Below, in pieces: positions 9,023-17,097 of a stretch of DNA of 64,000 nt. This stretch comes from Methylobacterium sp. J-076 (GTDB lineage: Bacteria; Pseudomonadota; Alphaproteobacteria; Rhizobiales; Beijerinckiaceae): assembly GCF_022829405.1 (NCBI RefSeq), contig NZ_JAKSXW010000133.1, positions 336,104 through 400,103 of the forward strand, given 5' to 3'. Both the position numbers and the translations under genes were made by a program. How positions within the stretch are numbered: position 1 is the stretch's first letter; every line of letters begins with the position of its first letter. Below the pieces are notes generated by a model. That model saw only the letters and a list, made by a program, of their open reading frames with translations. It was not told where the DNA came from and made no database searches.

Positions 9023-9763
9023 ATGCGATCCATCCTCAAGGCCGCGCTCTCCGGAGTCGCGGCAGCGTCCCTCGCCGTCGCCGCGCAGGCGGCCGACCTA
9101 CCCCGCAGGGCTCCCCCTCCCCCGCCGCCCCCTGCCCTGCCGGTCTTCACCTGGACGGGCTTCTACGCGGGCGTGAATGCCGGCTACGCCTTCCCCACGG
9201 GCGGCGGCGGCCTGACCGACCCGACCTACGGCACCGTGACGGGGGGCGGGCGTTCCGGCGGCTTCGCCGGGGGCGGGCAGGTCGGATACAATTACCAGTT
9301 CACGCCGGGCTCCGGCTTCGTGGTCGGCGTCGAAACCGACATCCAGGGCGCGGCCCTGGCCAAGGCGGATGCGGCCTATCTCGGCGGCACGCCGTATTAC
9401 GGCGTCCGCCCGAGCCTCGACTATTTCGGGACGGTGCGCGGCCGGGTCGGCTACGCGTTCGACCGGGTGCTGGTCTACGGGACGGGCGGCTTCGCCTATG
9501 GCGGCGGCTCCCTGCCCTCGGCCGCCTCGGCCTACCCCTACACCCAGCCGGGCACGACCCGGACGGGCTACGCGGCCGGCGGCGGCGTGGAATACGCCTT
9601 CACCGAGAAGCTCTCGGCCAAGGTCGAGGCGCTCTACCTGCATCTCGGCCGCGGCTTCAGCGGCGCGACCTACTACGATGCGGCAGTTCCGGCCTATTAC
9701 GGCCCCGGGAAGTCCGATGCCGGCTTCGCGCTCGTCCGGGCGGGGGTGAACTACCGGTTCTGA
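9023..9763 (+). CDS. Outer-membrane beta-barrel protein (Omp25/Omp31-like porin)
   Basis: This 246-residue protein has a clear signal peptide (MRSILKAALSGVAAASLA ... AQA) with cleavage near residue 23. A proline run (RRAPPPPPPPALP) follows, then the motif WTGFYAGVNAGYAF typical of alphaproteobacterial small porin-like barrels. Alternating aromatic/Gly strands follow, including the conserved GRVGYAFDRVLVYGTGGFAYG. It ends in VNYRF, with the terminal Phe needed for barrel insertion by BAM. Such proteins are abundant surface proteins in Hyphomicrobiales. It appears to be monocistronic. Confidence 0.93.
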   Translation: MRSILKAALSGVAAASLAVAAQAADLPRRAPPPPPPPALPVFTWTGFYAGVNAGYAFPTGGGGLTDPTYGTVTGGGRSGGFAGGGQVGYNYQFTPGSGFVVGVETDIQGAALAKADAAYLGGTPYYGVRPSLDYFGTVRGRVGYAFDRVLVYGTGGFAYGGGSLPSAASAYPYTQPGTTRTGYAAGGGVEYAFTEKLSAKVEALYLHLGRGFSGATYYDAAVPAYYGPGKSDAGFALVRAGVNYRF

Positions 9764-10038
9764 TCCTTCGCCCCAGGCAAACGGGCGGGACTTCGGCCGG
9801 ACGGCCGGAGCCCCGCATGACGTCTCGCCGGATGGCGGATCGCGACATCGCTGCGCGCCCGCCTCTCCACTGCTCGCGCGCCGGGGACAGGCGGGCGAGG
9901 TGCGTGAAACCGGCTCTCGTGAGACAACGCGGACCGACGACGATTGCGGAATAGTCGGTTAGCCGGCCCCAGGTCATTGCCGGCGATTCGGGGGAGCCTA
10001 GCTCGCATCACGAGTGGGCGAAACCGGAGGACCTCCCC

Positions 10039-10497
10039 GTGCCGAACGTTCGAACCCATCCCCCTTGCGGATCCGCCCCCAGCCGACCCGCCCCCGCCCG
10101 ACGCGCCCCCGGCGGGCTGCTCCGCCGTTCGCTCGTCGCGGGAGGGCTGCTCCTGGCGGGGGGCACGGGCGCCCACGCCCGGACCTTGCCGGAGACCCCA
10201 CGCGGGCCGGGCCTGTTGATCTATGGGAATTATTGCGGGCCGGGCAACCGTGGCCCCGCCCACCGGCCGATCGACGCCCTGGACCTCGCCTGCGCCCACC
10301 ACGACGCCTGCTGGCCGTCCGACCCGGCGACGCTGCCCGCCTGCACGTGCAACGCGCGCCTGCACGCCGAGGCGGGCCGCGTCGCCCGCGACCCGCGGAC
10401 CCCCGACCGGACCCGGCAGACGGCGCAGTTCATCGCGGATTTCGCGAGCGCCATCCCCTGCGACGAGGACGCGGCCTCGCATCGCCCGATCAGGTGA
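10039..10497 (+). CDS. Secreted phospholipase A2-like protein
   Basis: This 152-residue protein has a GTG start preceded by CGGAGG. The N-terminus carries RRSLVAGGLLLAGGTGAHA, a Tat- or Sec-type export signal ending near residue 48. The mature part has the phospholipase A2 signature: a calcium-loop motif YCGPG at 65-69 and the catalytic HD dyad in HDAC (His88-Asp89), followed by cysteines at 91, 102 and 104. The order and spacing (YGNYCGPG ... PIDALDLACAHHDAC) match secreted PLA2 enzymes. The likely activity is calcium-dependent release of fatty acid from the sn-2 position. Exact subgroup and activity are inferred. Confidence 0.8.
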   Translation: MPNVRTHPPCGSAPSRPAPARRAPGGLLRRSLVAGGLLLAGGTGAHARTLPETPRGPGLLIYGNYCGPGNRGPAHRPIDALDLACAHHDACWPSDPATLPACTCNARLHAEAGRVARDPRTPDRTRQTAQFIADFASAIPCDEDAASHRPIR

Positions 10498-10534
10498 GCG
10501 CGAGTATGGGGCGGCCCCATACTCGCCTGCGCGG

Positions 10535-11131
10535 TCAGCTGGCGTCGGCGGGGTTCGGGGCGGCCTTCGGCCCCCCCTTGGCGACGCCGACGAGCGCCGG
10601 GCGCAGCACCCGGTCGCCGATGACGTAGCCAGTCTGCACGACCTGCACGACAGTGCCGGCGGGCACGTCGGGGTTCGGCACCTCGAACATCGCCTGATGG
10701 CGGTTCGGGTCGAACTTCTGGCCCTGCGGCTCCACCGGCTTCACGCCGTGGCGCTCGAGGTTCTTGGCGAGGTCCCGCTCGGTCAGCTCGATGCCGTCGA
10801 TCAGGCTCTTGAGGGAGCCTTCCGCCGCGGCCCGCTGCTCCTGCGGGACGCTTTCCAGCGCCCGCCGGAGGTTGTCGGCAACGTTCAGCACGTCGCGGGC
10901 AAAGTTGGTGACGGCGTAGGTCCGCGCGTCGGCGACCTCGCGCTCCGTGCGCCGACGGAGGTTCTCCATCTCGGCCAGGGTGCGCAGCGTCCGGTCCTTC
11001 AGCTCGTCCCGCTCGGCGGTGAGCAGGGCCAGGGCCTCGGCCACGGGATCGACGGAGGCGTCGGCAGGGGCCGGCGCGGCCTCGTCCTCGGGCCGGGAGT
11101 GGACGTCCTGTGGCTTCGCGTCGTTCGTCAT
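10535..11131 (-). CDS. grpE: Nucleotide exchange factor GrpE
   Basis: This 198-residue protein has an acidic N-terminal tail, a long coiled coil (about 33-100) and the C-terminal beta domain ending with the family signature ([26 protein letters not shown]). GrpE dimers release ADP from DnaK in the Hsp70 cycle. In many alphaproteobacteria grpE follows hrcA; here the upstream gene is glnD, also on the minus strand and 238 nt away. A candidate promoter lies in that gap. Confidence 0.96.
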   Translation of the reverse strand: MTNDAKPQDVHSRPEDEAAPAPADASVDPVAEALALLTAERDELKDRTLRTLAEMENLRRRTEREVADARTYAVTNFARDVLNVADNLRRALESVPQEQRAAAEGSLKSLIDGIELTERDLAKNLERHGVKPVEPQGQKFDPNRHQAMFEVPNPDVPAGTVVQVVQTGYVIGDRVLRPALVGVAKGGPKAAPNPADAS

Positions 11132-11174
11132 CGCATCTTCAAAAGAGTGGCGGTCCGGGGGTAAACTGGGCGTG

Positions 11175-11202
11175 ATATCAGGCTCCGCCCCCGCGAAATC
11201 AA
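11175..11202 (-). promoter_or_regulatory. Candidate promoter for grpE
   Basis: Read on the minus strand, TTGATT (11202-11197) and TGATAT (11180-11175) are separated by 16 nt, about 45 nt upstream of the grpE start. It looks like a housekeeping-type promoter; I did not find a convincing RpoH-type CTTG element at this place. Confidence 0.4.
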
Positions 11203-11369
11203 CCCGAGCTGCCCCGCTTTAGCACGTTCCGGGCCCGCGGACGGCGATGCCGGGGGGCGGACCGGTCGGGCCGCCCCGCCCTCCGCGTCGACGGGCAGGG
11301 GACGGATCCACGACGCGCCCGGCCGGCCGAGCGTGTCCCGTCCCCCGGCCGCTGGCCCCGGCGCCGCCC

Positions 11370-14177
11370 TCACGCCTCCCGCGGCGGCGGGGCGGCGACC
11401 AGCGCCTCCAGCCCCTCGGCCTTCAGCATCGCCACGTCGCCCGCGAACACCTCCAGCACCGCCTTGCGGATCGAGACCTGCCGGTCGGGCTGGGTGACGC
11501 GGGTGCCCGTGAGGTCGGTGACGTAGAACACGTCCACCGCCCGCTCGCCGAAGGTCGCCACATGGGCGGAGGTGATGTTGAGCGAGAGGGCGCCCAGCGC
11601 ACTCGTCAGGTCGAACAGCAGGCCCGGCCGGTCGAGGCCCGTGACCTCGATGACGGTCTCCCGGCTCGACAGGGCGTTGTCGATGGTCACGTCCGGGGCG
11701 ACGAGGAAGGTCCTGGCCTGGGCGCTGATCGGCGGGTGCTTGTCGGCCACCAGCTCGGCGATGCGGATCTCGCCCTTCAGCGCCCGGTCGATCACGTCGG
11801 TGATGCGCTTGGTGCGGCGCAATTCGTCCTCGTCGCGGTCGAAGGCCCGCGAGAGGACGAAGGTGTCGAGCGCGAAGCCGTCGGTGGTGGTGAAGATCTG
11901 CGCATCGACGATGTTCGCCCCGGCCGCCGCGCAGGCCCCGGTGACGATGGCGAGCAGGCGGGGATGGTCCGGCGAGTAGACGGTGATCTCCGTCACCCCG
12001 CGCACCGGATCGAGCCCGACCTCGGTGGCGCCGGTGCGGCCCTCCTCGGCGGAGCGCTTGAGCAGGAGGGCGTTCTTGATCTGGCTGGCGCTGTTCACCT
12101 TCAGCCAGTAGGCCTGCTTGTGCCGGGCGGCATAGGCGTCGAACGTGTCGGATCCCCATTCGGGAAGCTGCTCGCGCAGGCTCATCTGGATCAGCCGCAC
12201 CCGGTCGGTGCGGGCGATCTCGGAATGGCCGCCGGAGAGGTAGACCTCGGTCTCGTCGTAGAGGGTGCGCAGCAGCGTCCCCTTCCAGGCGGTCCACACC
12301 CCCGGCCCCACGGCCGTGATGTCGGCCACGGTGAGGATGGTGAGCAGCTTCAGCCGCTCCAGCGTCTGGACGGTGGCGGCGAAGCGCTCGATCGTCTTGT
12401 GGTCCGACAGGTCGCGGCTCTGGGCCGTCATCGACATGAGCAGGTGGTGCTCCACCAGCCATGCCACGATCTCGGTCTCGGCGGGGCTCAGGCCGAAGCG
12501 CGGGCACAGCTTCTGCGCGATCTGCGCGCCGGCCACCGAATGGTCCTCGGGCCGCCCCTTGGCGATGTCGTGCAGCAGGATCGCGACGTAGAGCGCGAGG
12601 CGGTTGTGGATGGTGTGGATCAGCCGCGTGACGAGGGGATAGGTCTCCTCCACCCGCCCGCTCTCGATGGAGGACAGCACGCCCACCGTGCGCAGCAGGT
12701 GCTCGTCCACCGTGAAGTGGTGGTACATGTTGAACTGCATCATCGCGACGACGCGGCCGAAATCCGGGATGAACCGGCCGAGCACGCCCGCCTCGTTCAT
12801 CTCGCGCAGGGCCTCCTCCGGCGCGTTGCGCGAGGTCAGGATCTCCAGGAACAGGCGGTTGGCCTCCCCGTCGCCGCGCAGGGACGGGGTGACGAGGCGC
12901 AGGGAGCGGGAGGCGAGCCGTTTGGCGTCCGGATGGATCGGCACGTTGTGGCGGTCCGCCAGCCAGAACAGGCGCATGAGGTTGACGGGGTCGCGCTCGA
13001 ACGCGTCCTCGGCCCGCAGGTTCACCCGGCCGTGGTCGATCCAGAAATCCTCGGCCTCCACCGAGGTGGCCCGGAACCGGTCCCGGAACTTGCCGATCCA
13101 GCGGTCGAGCACCGGGGTGCGCTTGGCGTGCCGCGCCTCCATCTCGGCGCTGACGATGGCGGTCAGGTCTCCGACATCCTTGGCGATGCGGAAATAGGCC
13201 TTCATGAACCGCTCGACGCCCGACAGGCCGCCCCTGGCCTCGTAGCCGAGGCGCTCGGCGATCCGCGGCTGCAGCCCGAAGGACAGCCGCTCCTCGGCGC
13301 GCTTGGTGACGAAGTGCATGTGGCAGCGCACCCGCCACAGGAACTCGTCGCACCGCTCGAACAGGGCGTATTCCTCCGCCGTGAACAGGCCGGCGCCGAT
13401 CAGCTCGCTCTGGTCGCGCACCCGGTAGGTGTACTTGGCGATCCAGAACAGCGTGTTGAGGTCGCGAAGGCCGCCCTTGCCGTCCTTGACGTTGGGCTCC
13501 ACGAGGTAGCGCGACATGCCCGCCTTGGAGACGCGCCCGTCCCGCTCGCGCAGCTTCGCTTCCACGAACTCGGCGGCCGAGCCGACGATCACCTCCGCGT
13601 CGAAGCGGGTGACCAGCTCCTCGTAGAGCACCCGCGAGCCGAACAGGAAGCGCGCCTCCAGCAGCGCCGTGCGGATCGTCATGTCCGCGCGGCCCTCGCG
13701 CAGGCATTCCTCCACGGACCGGGTGGCGTGGCCGACCTTCAGCTTCAGGTCCCACAGGACGTAGAGCATTGCCTCCACGACGCTCTCGGACCACGCGGTC
13801 TGCTTGTAGGGAAGCAGGAACAGGAGGTCGATGTCCGAGCCCGGGGCCATCGTCCCGCGGCCGTAGCCGCCGGTGGCGACCACCGCCAGTTGCTCGCCGG
13901 TGGTCGGATTGTCGTTCGGGTAGAGGCGCCAGACCACGGCATCGTAGATCGCGCGGACCACCGCATCCGTCAGGCGCGACAGGCTCTGGGCGCAATGCAT
14001 GCCCTTGCGGTCGCGCAGCAGTTGCGCCTCCGCCTCGCGGTGCCCGGCTTCGAGCACCCGCTTCAGTTCAGGCACGAGGGCCGCGCGCAGCCGTGTCGGC
14101 TCGCGGATATCCCGGTCGAGGCCGGCGAGGATCTGGTCGAGCTCTGCGACTGGGTCGAGCATGCCCCCCGTTAGCAT
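11370..14177 (-). CDS. glnD: Bifunctional PII uridylyltransferase/uridylyl-removing enzyme GlnD
   Basis: This 935-residue nitrogen sensor (start ATG at 14177; in-frame alternatives at 14162 and a GTG at 14228) has the full domain set. The nucleotidyltransferase motif GGYGRG...GSDID is at about 103-117, the HD hydrolase motif (LLHDIAKG) at His536-Asp537, and two C-terminal ACT domains lie near 729-800 and 840-915. The enzyme uridylylates PII proteins when glutamine is low and removes the UMP when glutamine is high. No glnB or glnK is adjacent. The sulfonate-type binding-protein gene is divergent. Confidence 0.96.
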   Translation of the reverse strand: MLTGGMLDPVAELDQILAGLDRDIREPTRLRAALVPELKRVLEAGHREAEAQLLRDRKGMHCAQSLSRLTDAVVRAIYDAVVWRLYPNDNPTTGEQLAVVATGGYGRGTMAPGSDIDLLFLLPYKQTAWSESVVEAMLYVLWDLKLKVGHATRSVEECLREGRADMTIRTALLEARFLFGSRVLYEELVTRFDAEVIVGSAAEFVEAKLRERDGRVSKAGMSRYLVEPNVKDGKGGLRDLNTLFWIAKYTYRVRDQSELIGAGLFTAEEYALFERCDEFLWRVRCHMHFVTKRAEERLSFGLQPRIAERLGYEARGGLSGVERFMKAYFRIAKDVGDLTAIVSAEMEARHAKRTPVLDRWIGKFRDRFRATSVEAEDFWIDHGRVNLRAEDAFERDPVNLMRLFWLADRHNVPIHPDAKRLASRSLRLVTPSLRGDGEANRLFLEILTSRNAPEEALREMNEAGVLGRFIPDFGRVVAMMQFNMYHHFTVDEHLLRTVGVLSSIESGRVEETYPLVTRLIHTIHNRLALYVAILLHDIAKGRPEDHSVAGAQIAQKLCPRFGLSPAETEIVAWLVEHHLLMSMTAQSRDLSDHKTIERFAATVQTLERLKLLTILTVADITAVGPGVWTAWKGTLLRTLYDETEVYLSGGHSEIARTDRVRLIQMSLREQLPEWGSDTFDAYAARHKQAYWLKVNSASQIKNALLLKRSAEEGRTGATEVGLDPVRGVTEITVYSPDHPRLLAIVTGACAAAGANIVDAQIFTTTDGFALDTFVLSRAFDRDEDELRRTKRITDVIDRALKGEIRIAELVADKHPPISAQARTFLVAPDVTIDNALSSRETVIEVTGLDRPGLLFDLTSALGALSLNITSAHVATFGERAVDVFYVTDLTGTRVTQPDRQVSIRKAVLEVFAGDVAMLKAEGLEALVAAPPPREA

Positions 14178-14250
14178 GATATGCCTACGTTGCCAGTCAT
14201 GCCTGCGTGCCGCAGCCCCGTCGCGCACAATTGTCCTTTGAGACGGACGA

Positions 14251-14283
14251 TTCGTTTGACATAACGAACGACCGCCCTAATCT
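14251..14283 (+). promoter_or_regulatory. Promoter with overlapping dyad upstream of the sulfonate-type binding protein
   Basis: TTGACA (14256-14261) and TAATCT (14278-14283) are 16 nt apart. The -35 hexamer sits inside a perfect inverted repeat TTCGTT-N6-AACGAA (14251-14268), a position where a repressor or activator could bind. The gene starts 31 nt after the -10. Confidence 0.5.
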
Positions 14284-14314
14284 CGGCGGTGACGAACGCC
14301 GAGGAGACGATTCG

Positions 14315-15307
14315 ATGCCGCTGGCCCGCCGCACCTTCCTGGGGGCCACCGCCCTCGCTTTGGCCCTTGCCCTGCCCCTCCCCATGGTCGCGGCGGGCCC
14401 GGCAGCCGCGGCCGAGCCGACGGAGCTGCGCCTCGACTGGGCGACCTACAACCCCCTGAGCCTGCTCCTGAAGGAGCGCGGGTACCTGGAGGAGGCGCTC
14501 AAGCCGCGGGGGATCAAGGTGCGCTGGGTCCAGTCCCTGGGATCGAACAAGGCGCTGGAATTCCTGAACGCCGGCGCCATCGACCTCGGTTCCACCGCCG
14601 GGGCCGCCGCCCTGGTGGCGCGGATCAACGGCAACCCGATCAAGGCGATCTACGCCTTCTCGCGGCCGGAATGGACCGCCCTCGTCACCCGCAAGGACAC
14701 CGGCATCGCCAAGCCGGCGGACCTGAAGGGCAAGCGCGTGGCGGTGACCCGGGGCACGGACCCGCACATCTTCCTGATCCGCGCACTCCAGGGCGCCGGG
14801 CTGACGGAGAAGGATGCCAAGCTGGTGCTGCTCCAGCACCCGGACGGGCGCACCGCCCTCGACCGGGGCGACGTGGACGCCTGGGCGGGCCTCGACCCGA
14901 TGATGGCCGCCGCCGAGATCGAGAACGGCGACGTGCTGTTCTACCGGGACGCCGCCGCCAACACCTGGGGCGTGCTCGACGTGCGCGAGGCCTTCGCCAA
15001 GGACAATCCCGACCTCGTCCGGGCGGTGATCGCCGCCTACGAGCGGGTGCGGGCCGAGGCGCTGAAGGACCCCACGGTCCTGCGAGACGCCCTCGTGGCC
15101 GCGACCAAGCTACCGGAGCCGGTGGTGGCCCGGCAGCTGGAGCGCACCGACCTCTCCCAGCCGGCGGTCGGCCCGGTCCAGGCCGAGGCGATCCGCGCGG
15201 CGGGCCTCGCCCTGCAGCAGGCGGGCGTGATCGCGGCGGACGTGAACGTGGCCGGCGCGGTGGACGGGCTGATCGACCCGGCGTTCAACCCGCAGGCGGG
15301 GCGCTAG
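14315..15307 (+). CDS. Aliphatic sulfonate/nitrate-type ABC transporter substrate-binding protein
   Basis: This 330-residue periplasmic binding protein belongs to the SsuA/TauA/NMT1-like group. The N-terminus carries a twin-arginine signal (ARRTFLGATALALALA). The mature protein starts near AEPTELRLDW and has the group's motifs: SLGSNKALEFLNAGAIDLG, then DLKGKRVAVTRGTDPH. The start is fixed by GAGGAG 8 nt upstream. No permease or ATPase gene is adjacent, so it either serves a transporter encoded elsewhere or has another role. The ligand is not readable; an organosulfonate is likely from family membership. Confidence 0.85.
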   Translation: MPLARRTFLGATALALALALPLPMVAAGPAAAAEPTELRLDWATYNPLSLLLKERGYLEEALKPRGIKVRWVQSLGSNKALEFLNAGAIDLGSTAGAAALVARINGNPIKAIYAFSRPEWTALVTRKDTGIAKPADLKGKRVAVTRGTDPHIFLIRALQGAGLTEKDAKLVLLQHPDGRTALDRGDVDAWAGLDPMMAAAEIENGDVLFYRDAAANTWGVLDVREAFAKDNPDLVRAVIAAYERVRAEALKDPTVLRDALVAATKLPEPVVARQLERTDLSQPAVGPVQAEAIRAAGLALQQAGVIAADVNVAGAVDGLIDPAFNPQAGR

Positions 15308-15317
15308 GCGCACGCCG

Positions 15318-15343
15318 CCCTCCCCCCTTCCGCGGGGGGAGGG
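15318..15343. terminator. Perfect GC hairpin between convergent genes
   Basis: CCCTCCCCCC (15318-15327) pairs with GGGGGGAGGG (15334-15343) around a 6-nt loop. It lies directly after the binding-protein stop and before the convergent TAXI gene end, so it could end transcription from either side. There is no U-tract. Confidence 0.5.
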
Positions 15344-15364
15344 AGAGCAAGGCGCCCCAAGGCC

Positions 15365-16771
15365 TTACCCCTCCGCCATCCCCGCCGTCCGCAGGTGCGT
15401 GCTGCGCGGGGGCCGCTCCAGGCCGCCCGCGGCGAGGCGGCAATCGTGGATCGTCGCCCGGGCCGTGTCGATGGCGATGGAGACCGCCGACATCGTGCGG
15501 CTGTCCGGCTCGCGCTCGCGGGCGAAGCGGACGACATCCGTCGCCAGCCCATCGACCTCGATCGTCAGCGCCTCGATCGCCGCCGGATCGGTGAGGGAAC
15601 GGGCCTGTCCGGTGATTTCCAGGAGCCGGTCCATCACGTCGTCGATCCGCTCGCGGCGCAGGCTGGTGAGCCGCTGGCGGACCCAGGCCAGCATCGAGAC
15701 GAGGCCGCCGGCCAGGGCGCCGAGGAGGTAGAGCGTGTCCCCGTACCGCTCCACGAAGCCGTGCTGCTCGCGTTCGTAGTAGTCGATGGCGCCGGGGTGG
15801 ATCGGGATGCGGGCGCTGGTGGCCGCCACCGTGGTGTCGTAGGCCGGCGCCAGGACGTATTCGGCGGCATCCGTCTGCTGGGCCGCCGCCGTGCGCTTCT
15901 CGAACAGCTGCTGGGTGAAGTCCGCCGCGACCACCCGGTTGAGGGTGGACCGGGCCATGAGACGGTAGGACGCGCCCACGGTCTTCACGTCGTCCGCCGG
16001 GAGCTTCGGGCGGCCGGCGAACAGCCCCCCCGGGATGGTCACCGCCTGGAGCTTCGGGAACCGCTCGATGATGGCGTCGTCGTCCTCCACCGCCACGAAC
16101 TCCACCTTCCCGTCCCGCGCCACCGAGCGCACCGCCGCGACGAGGGCGAGGGCCTTGGGCGCCGACGGGGCGATGATGCTGAGGAAGGCGTCGATGCGCT
16201 TGTCCTTGAAGGCCCCGGCGACCGCGCCCTCGTCCACGGGGACGAGCTGCACCGCGCCGGCCGCCACGGGGCCGGCGGCGGGGGCCGTCTCCAGGGTGAG
16301 GCCGTGGTAGGACAGGAGGTTCTTGAGGAGCCAGTAATCGGCATCCTTCTGGGCGCCGATCCCGAGGCGCTTGCCGCCGAGCTTGGCGAAGGTCTTGATG
16401 CCGGAGGGCTCGGGGGAGGCGACGATCATCGCCTGGTCGCGCAGGATCGCCAGGGTCAGGCCGTTGGTCGGCAGCAGCACGTCCGGCCGCACCACGGCGA
16501 GGTCGGCGCGGCCGTCCTGCAGGGCCGCCGCGCTCTCCCGCACGTCATCGAAGGGCAGGATCTTGAGGCGGATGCCCTCGCCGCTGGCCGCGATGGCGTC
16601 GGAATAGGCCTTGATCAGCCCCGGCTCGGTGCCGTCCTTGGGCGCCACCGCGATGGTGAGGGTGGTGGGCCGCAGCAGGTACCACACCGCCGCGCCGCCG
16701 AGGCAGAGCAGCAGGGCGCTCCCCACGAGCAGAACCTCCCGGCGCAGCAGGAACGCGGTGATCGAGCCCAT
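15365..16771 (-). CDS. Membrane-anchored TAXI-family solute-binding protein (copy 1)
   Basis: This protein is 468 residues from the ATG at 16771 (an in-frame start 33 nt upstream is possible). An N-terminal helix (about 12-32) leads into a TAXI-type periplasmic domain recognisable by TLTIAVAPKDGTEPGLIKAY, DLAVVRPDVLLP and TVGASYRLMAR. A second helix (YLLGALAGGLVSMLAWV) precedes a ~100-residue, charged, probably cytoplasmic tail. TAXI proteins normally serve TRAP transporters, but no TRAP membrane subunit is nearby and the two-helix anchoring suits a receptor better. It is a clear paralogue of the next gene upstream on the same strand. Confidence 0.82.
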   Translation of the reverse strand: MGSITAFLLRREVLLVGSALLLCLGGAAVWYLLRPTTLTIAVAPKDGTEPGLIKAYSDAIAASGEGIRLKILPFDDVRESAAALQDGRADLAVVRPDVLLPTNGLTLAILRDQAMIVASPEPSGIKTFAKLGGKRLGIGAQKDADYWLLKNLLSYHGLTLETAPAAGPVAAGAVQLVPVDEGAVAGAFKDKRIDAFLSIIAPSAPKALALVAAVRSVARDGKVEFVAVEDDDAIIERFPKLQAVTIPGGLFAGRPKLPADDVKTVGASYRLMARSTLNRVVAADFTQQLFEKRTAAAQQTDAAEYVLAPAYDTTVAATSARIPIHPGAIDYYEREQHGFVERYGDTLYLLGALAGGLVSMLAWVRQRLTSLRRERIDDVMDRLLEITGQARSLTDPAAIEALTIEVDGLATDVVRFAREREPDSRTMSAVSIAIDTARATIHDCRLAAGGLERPPRSTHLRTAGMAEG

Positions 16772-16854
16772 GGGATTGCCGTCCTGCTTCCGTCCGCAGG
16801 CCAAACGCGGCGGCGGGCGTTCGGTGCCAGGGCCGGGCCCCGCAGGCGCGGCGC

Positions 16855-17067
16855 ACCAGGGCAGCGGGACGCCTCAGGACGGGGCGCCTCCCTGGATTGC
16901 TTCGCTCCGCTCGCGAAGACGGAGCGGGTCATGCCCCCCGGTCCGCGATGCCCCCCGTCCGCGATGCCCCCTCTCCGTCATCGCGAGCGCAGCGAAGCGA
17001 CCCAGGGCAGCGGGACATCTCAGGACGGGGCGCCTCTTTGGATTGCTTCACTGCGCTCGCAAAGACG
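16855..17067. repeat. Two palindromic repeat copies between the TAXI genes
   Basis: A degenerate copy ends at 16921 (right half CTGGATTGCTTCGCTCCGCT from about 16892). A full ~92-nt copy spans 16976-17067, from CGTCATCGCGAGCGCAGCGA to TTCACTGCGCTCGCAAAGAC. They belong to the same family as the 5583-6131 array. The 326-nt gap between the genes holds nothing else recognised. Confidence 0.8.
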
Positions 17068-17097
17068 GAGCGGGTCATGCCCCGGGACGCCGGGGGG

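Noticed and set aside
11247..14174. A plus-strand frame of about 975 codons antisense to glnD
   Set aside because: It is rich in Gly, Arg, His and Val with no domain, and is a GC-driven mirror of the well-supported glnD.
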